Positions 4,190 to 6,289 of a stretch of 6,289 nt of DNA are shown piece by piece (positions within the stretch are counted from its first letter, which is position 1; each line of letters begins with the position of its first letter). Origin of the DNA: SZUA-217 sp964194555 (lineage in GTDB: Bacteria > Actinomycetota > Acidimicrobiia > Spongiisociales > ZC4RG35). A model generated the notes under the pieces. It did not search any database, was not told the origin of the DNA, and saw only the letters and a list, made by a program, of their open reading frames with translations. The DNA lies in NCBI GenBank assembly GCA_964194555.1, contig CAXMMT010000021.1, positions 1 to 6,289 on the forward strand, in the 5' to 3' direction. Made by a program: the position numbers and the translations under genes.

Positions 4190-5410
4190 GTGCCCTCCGA
4201 CCGGCTCAGACAAGCTGCCCTCATCGTTTGGACTGCCGTTGGGTTGGTGGTACTCGGGTATGTGGCACTCATCGTTGCCGATTCGGTGCGGATCATCTGG
4301 CTTCCGGTTGTGTTCGCTGCCGGGCTCGTCTTCCTTCTCGAGCCCGTTGTCAGGGCGTTCGAGCGAATTCGAATTCCTCGGATTGCAGGCGCGATTCTGG
4401 CGTTTCTCGGTCTGGCCGCCTTCATCGTCGCCGCCACGGCTCTGGTCTTCCCGTTGGTACAGGAACAAGCCGTCGCCTTCGCCCAGCAGCTTCCCGATCT
4501 CTACCTCGAGGTCATCAACTGGCTCAGGGAGACTGCAGCGCGCATCGGCCTCGATGTGGATGAACTGTTGAGCCAGGAAGCGATTGAGGAATGGCTCAAC
4601 GACCCGGCCAACCAGGAGACAATCCAGAATCTGCTACTGGGGTTTGGCGCCGGCGCCGGACAGGTAATCAGGGGAGTGACGGAGCTGATAGCCGTCGTTG
4701 GTCTTGCTCCGGTCCTTGCAATCTACATTCTCATCGATCTCGACAAGTTCAAGACGAACATGATTGGCCTCACCCCTCCGAACCATCAGGAAGAGGCGGC
4801 CTACGTTGGTGGAGAGGTTGGAGGAGCGCTGGGGTCCTTCGTCAGAGGGCAATTGCTGGTGGCGATGATCGTGGGGGTCATGTCCAGTTTTGGCATGTGG
4901 ATCATCGATCTTCCGTTCTGGCTGCTCATCGGGATCATCGCCGGATTTCTCAACTTGATCCCGTTCCTTGGACCCATAGTTGGTGGCGCCCTTGCGGCTC
5001 TGGTGGCACTGCTCAGCGGGAATCCCTGGCAGGCGGTGTGGGCGATTGTGATCATGGTGCTCATTCAGCAGATCGACAATCACATCATCACCCCGATGGT
5101 GCAGCGAACCAGGGTTCACCTCTCGCCGTTGGTGATCGTCCTCGCGCTGGTTATCGGTGGGTCGGTGGCCGGCTTGCTTGGTGTTCTGGTGGCTGTGCCG
5201 GTGACAGCGGCGATACGTATTCTCGTTGGCCACTTCTGGCGCACTCGGACTCTTGGCCAGTCATGGAAGGAAGCCAGCGAAGGGATGATCGAAGTCACCG
5301 AACCACCGGAGCGTCTGGCGAGAATCAGTCGCAAGCCGCCGGGCGAACAGACGCGTCTTTTTGACACCCAGGAGACGATCCTGCCGGAGGACGAGGAGGA
5401 CGACTCCTGA
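4190..5410 (+). CDS. AI-2E family transporter
   Basis: A 406-residue polytopic membrane protein of the AI-2 exporter (TqsA/YdiK-like, formerly UPF0118) superfamily, whose members include an autoinducer-2 exporter and ion antiporters. Helices lie at about 8-30, 35-53 and 65-90. An amphipathic region with helices (95-150) follows, then helices at 157-183, 218-240, 243-262, 262-277, 281-297 and 310-347. Family hallmarks are present: SFVRGQLLVA (216-225), IAGFLNLIPFLGPIVGGALAA-type sequence (250-270), the QQIDNHIITPMVQ motif (293-305) and LSPLVIVLALVIGGSVAGLLG (311-331). The C-terminal tail is polar and ends in an acidic cluster (EDEEDDS). The start is the GTG at 4190; no good Shine-Dalgarno site is present. 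Length is normal for the family. The transported substrate cannot be told from sequence, and an AI-2 role should not be assumed. Confidence 0.93.
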   Translation: MPSDRLRQAALIVWTAVGLVVLGYVALIVADSVRIIWLPVVFAAGLVFLLEPVVRAFERIRIPRIAGAILAFLGLAAFIVAATALVFPLVQEQAVAFAQQLPDLYLEVINWLRETAARIGLDVDELLSQEAIEEWLNDPANQETIQNLLLGFGAGAGQVIRGVTELIAVVGLAPVLAIYILIDLDKFKTNMIGLTPPNHQEEAAYVGGEVGGALGSFVRGQLLVAMIVGVMSSFGMWIIDLPFWLLIGIIAGFLNLIPFLGPIVGGALAALVALLSGNPWQAVWAIVIMVLIQQIDNHIITPMVQRTRVHLSPLVIVLALVIGGSVAGLLGVLVAVPVTAAIRILVGHFWRTRTLGQSWKEASEGMIEVTEPPERLARISRKPPGEQTRLFDTQETILPEDEEDDS

Positions 5411-5427
5411 CTTATCGCCCTTGATTA

Positions 5428-5448
5428 CAGATTCATTTCATGAATCTG
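5428..5448. terminator. Perfect AT-rich palindrome between convergent genes
   Basis: CAGATTCAT (5428-5436) and ATGAATCTG (5440-5448) are exact inverse complements around TTC. The palindrome lies 17 bases after the AI-2E stop and 12 bases beyond the livF stop on the other strand. It is suited to a bidirectional terminator, but has no T tract on either side and is AT-rich. A protein-binding site is an alternative. Confidence 0.45.
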
Positions 5449-5460
5449 AATGTGATTTCA

Positions 5461-6198
5461 TCACACCTCGCCGAGGTATGCCTGACGCATCTGGGGATTG
5501 TTGAGCAGACCCTCTGCGGTATCGCTGAGCACTATCTGGCCCGTTTGAAGCACATAGCCGCGATCGGCAATCGAGAGCGCCATGTTGGCGTTTTGCTCAA
5601 CCATGAACACCGTCGTCCCGGCCTTGTTGATCTGATTGATGATCTCGAAGTTCTGTGCCACCAACACCGGGGCGAGTCCCATGGAGGGCTCGTCCATCAA
5701 CAGCACCTTGGGTCTTGCCATCAAAGCTCTTCCCATGGCCACCATCTGCTGCTCACCACCGGACAGCGTCCCGGCTTTCTGACTGAGACGTTCCTTGACC
5801 CGGGGGAACATCTCGAAGATGTCCTCGAGGTCCTTTTCGAAGTTCTCGTCGTCCTTGCGAAGATAGGCGCCGATCTCGAGATTCTCTTTGACGGTCATCC
5901 TTTTGAAGAGCCGTTTGTTCTCCGGAACCATCGACACCCCGGCCTTGACTCTGTCGGCGGTGGTCCAGCCCCGGACATCTTGACCGTTTAGATGCACAGT
6001 TCCCTGGCTTGGCTCCACCATGCCGAGGATGGTTTTCAGTGTGGTGGTCTTGCCGGAGGCGTTGCCACCGAGCAGACAGACCATCTCGCCTTCGTAGATC
6101 TCCAGGTCGACTCCCTTGAGAACGTGCACCGGCCCGTAATGGGTGTCGACACCGCGAAACTCGAGCACCGGAGCGCTGTCGCCGTGGTGATCGCTCAT
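5461..6198 (-). CDS. livF: Branched-chain amino acid-type ABC transporter ATPase LivF
   Basis: A 245-residue cytoplasmic ATPase of the HAAT family (LivF subfamily), which energises import of branched-chain amino acids or related small molecules together with LivG, the permeases LivH/LivM and a periplasmic-type binding protein. In order: Walker A GGNASGKT (44-51, where many relatives have GxNGAGKT), the LivF-type VPENKRLF segment with Glu in the Q-loop area (91-98), MTVKENLEIGAYLR (101-114), signature LSGGEQQ (145-151), Walker B VLLMDEPS (165-172), SMGLAP (172-177) and FMVEQNA (198-204), where Gln replaces the switch His as is usual in LivF. The C-terminus QAYLGEV is typical. The ATG overlaps the livG stop as ATGA, and AAGGAAA (6209-6203) lies just upstream as ribosome binding site. 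The gene appears intact. Substrate specificity cannot be read from the ATPase. Confidence 0.93.
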   Translation of the reverse strand: MSDHHGDSAPVLEFRGVDTHYGPVHVLKGVDLEIYEGEMVCLLGGNASGKTTTLKTILGMVEPSQGTVHLNGQDVRGWTTADRVKAGVSMVPENKRLFKRMTVKENLEIGAYLRKDDENFEKDLEDIFEMFPRVKERLSQKAGTLSGGEQQMVAMGRALMARPKVLLMDEPSMGLAPVLVAQNFEIINQINKAGTTVFMVEQNANMALSIADRGYVLQTGQIVLSDTAEGLLNNPQMRQAYLGEV

Positions 6199-6289
6199 GT
6201 GGTTTCCTTGATGTCGGCGGGCCGTCCCAGGTAGGCCTCGATCACGTCTTCGTTGCGGGAAACGTCCTCATAGCTGCCTTCGGCGATCT
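6195..6289 (-). CDS. livG: ABC transporter ATPase LivG, C-terminal end (partial)
   Basis: Only the last 30 codons are in the window, ending with TGA at 6197-6195. They encode IAEGSYEDVSRNEDVIEAYLG followed by RPADIKETT. This matches the conserved C-terminus of LivG-type ATPases (xIAEGxPxEVxxxxxVIxAYLG). The ATGA overlap with livF and the usual livG-livF gene order confirm the call. LivG would form the second nucleotide-binding subunit beside LivF. The gene continues beyond the window edge, so its ATPase motifs are not visible. Confidence 0.88.
   Translation of the reverse strand, partial: IAEGSYEDVSRNEDVIEAYLGRPADIKETT

Noticed and set aside
4591..5364. Long plus-strand frame of 257 residues within the AI-2E gene, and a 199-residue minus frame over 4634-5233
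   Set aside because: Both are shadows of a well-supported transporter gene; the translations are rich in Arg, Ser, His and Gly without recognisable motifs.
5440..5991. Plus-strand 183-residue frame antisense to livF
   Set aside because: The opposite strand carries all ABC ATPase motifs in order; this frame has no recognisable content.

Overview
The window looks like part of an actinobacterial (Actinomycetota) chromosome of moderately high GC. The best lineage marker is a small DUF3263 protein followed immediately by a membrane-anchored LytR_C protein, the same arrangement as Rv0430-Rv0431 (VirR) in Mycobacterium tuberculosis. GTG starts and mRNAs that appear to lack a Shine-Dalgarno site fit the same phylum. 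A finer placement, for example Acidimicrobiia, is a guess.

Left part (1-2173), loosely packed and mosaic. A minus-strand gene for a five-helix membrane protein of unknown function is followed by a gene-poor stretch with a tiny remnant that resembles the C-terminus of an IS30-type transposase. Next come two divergently transcribed small enzyme-like genes, a SnoaL/NTF2-like protein (minus) and a VOC/glyoxalase-like protein (plus). They share a 212-base control region with three copies of a heptamer. Directly after the VOC stop codon lies the 5' third of a NarL/LuxR-type response regulator on the minus strand, cut off inside its receiver domain. Just beyond that gene's start is a 33-base piece that matches the 3' end of a tRNA (variable loop, T arm, acceptor strand, CCA) with no 5' half. 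Together these suggest a decayed or rearranged accessory segment ending at a tRNA attachment-type site.

Middle part (2174-5410), compact and core-like. A good promoter (TTGGCA, 17 bases, TACGTT) precedes about 140 bases with three successive hairpins, which could be a small RNA or a long structured leader. Then come DUF3263, LytR_C and a membrane protein resembling LiaF/toast-rack proteins, all overlapping by 1-4 bases and so probably translationally coupled. An AI-2E-family transporter follows 16 bases later and may also have its own promoter. The set suggests a cell-envelope function.

Right part (5411-6289). A perfect 9-bp palindrome separates the transporter gene from a convergent minus-strand pair, livF and the very end of livG. 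These encode the two ATPases of a branched-chain amino-acid-type ABC importer and are joined by an ATGA overlap. The window ends inside livG.

Nothing here proves a wholly new system. The most rewarding places to look are the response-regulator/tRNA-fragment junction (about 1897-2173) and the structured transcribed region upstream of DUF3263 (2264-2440).
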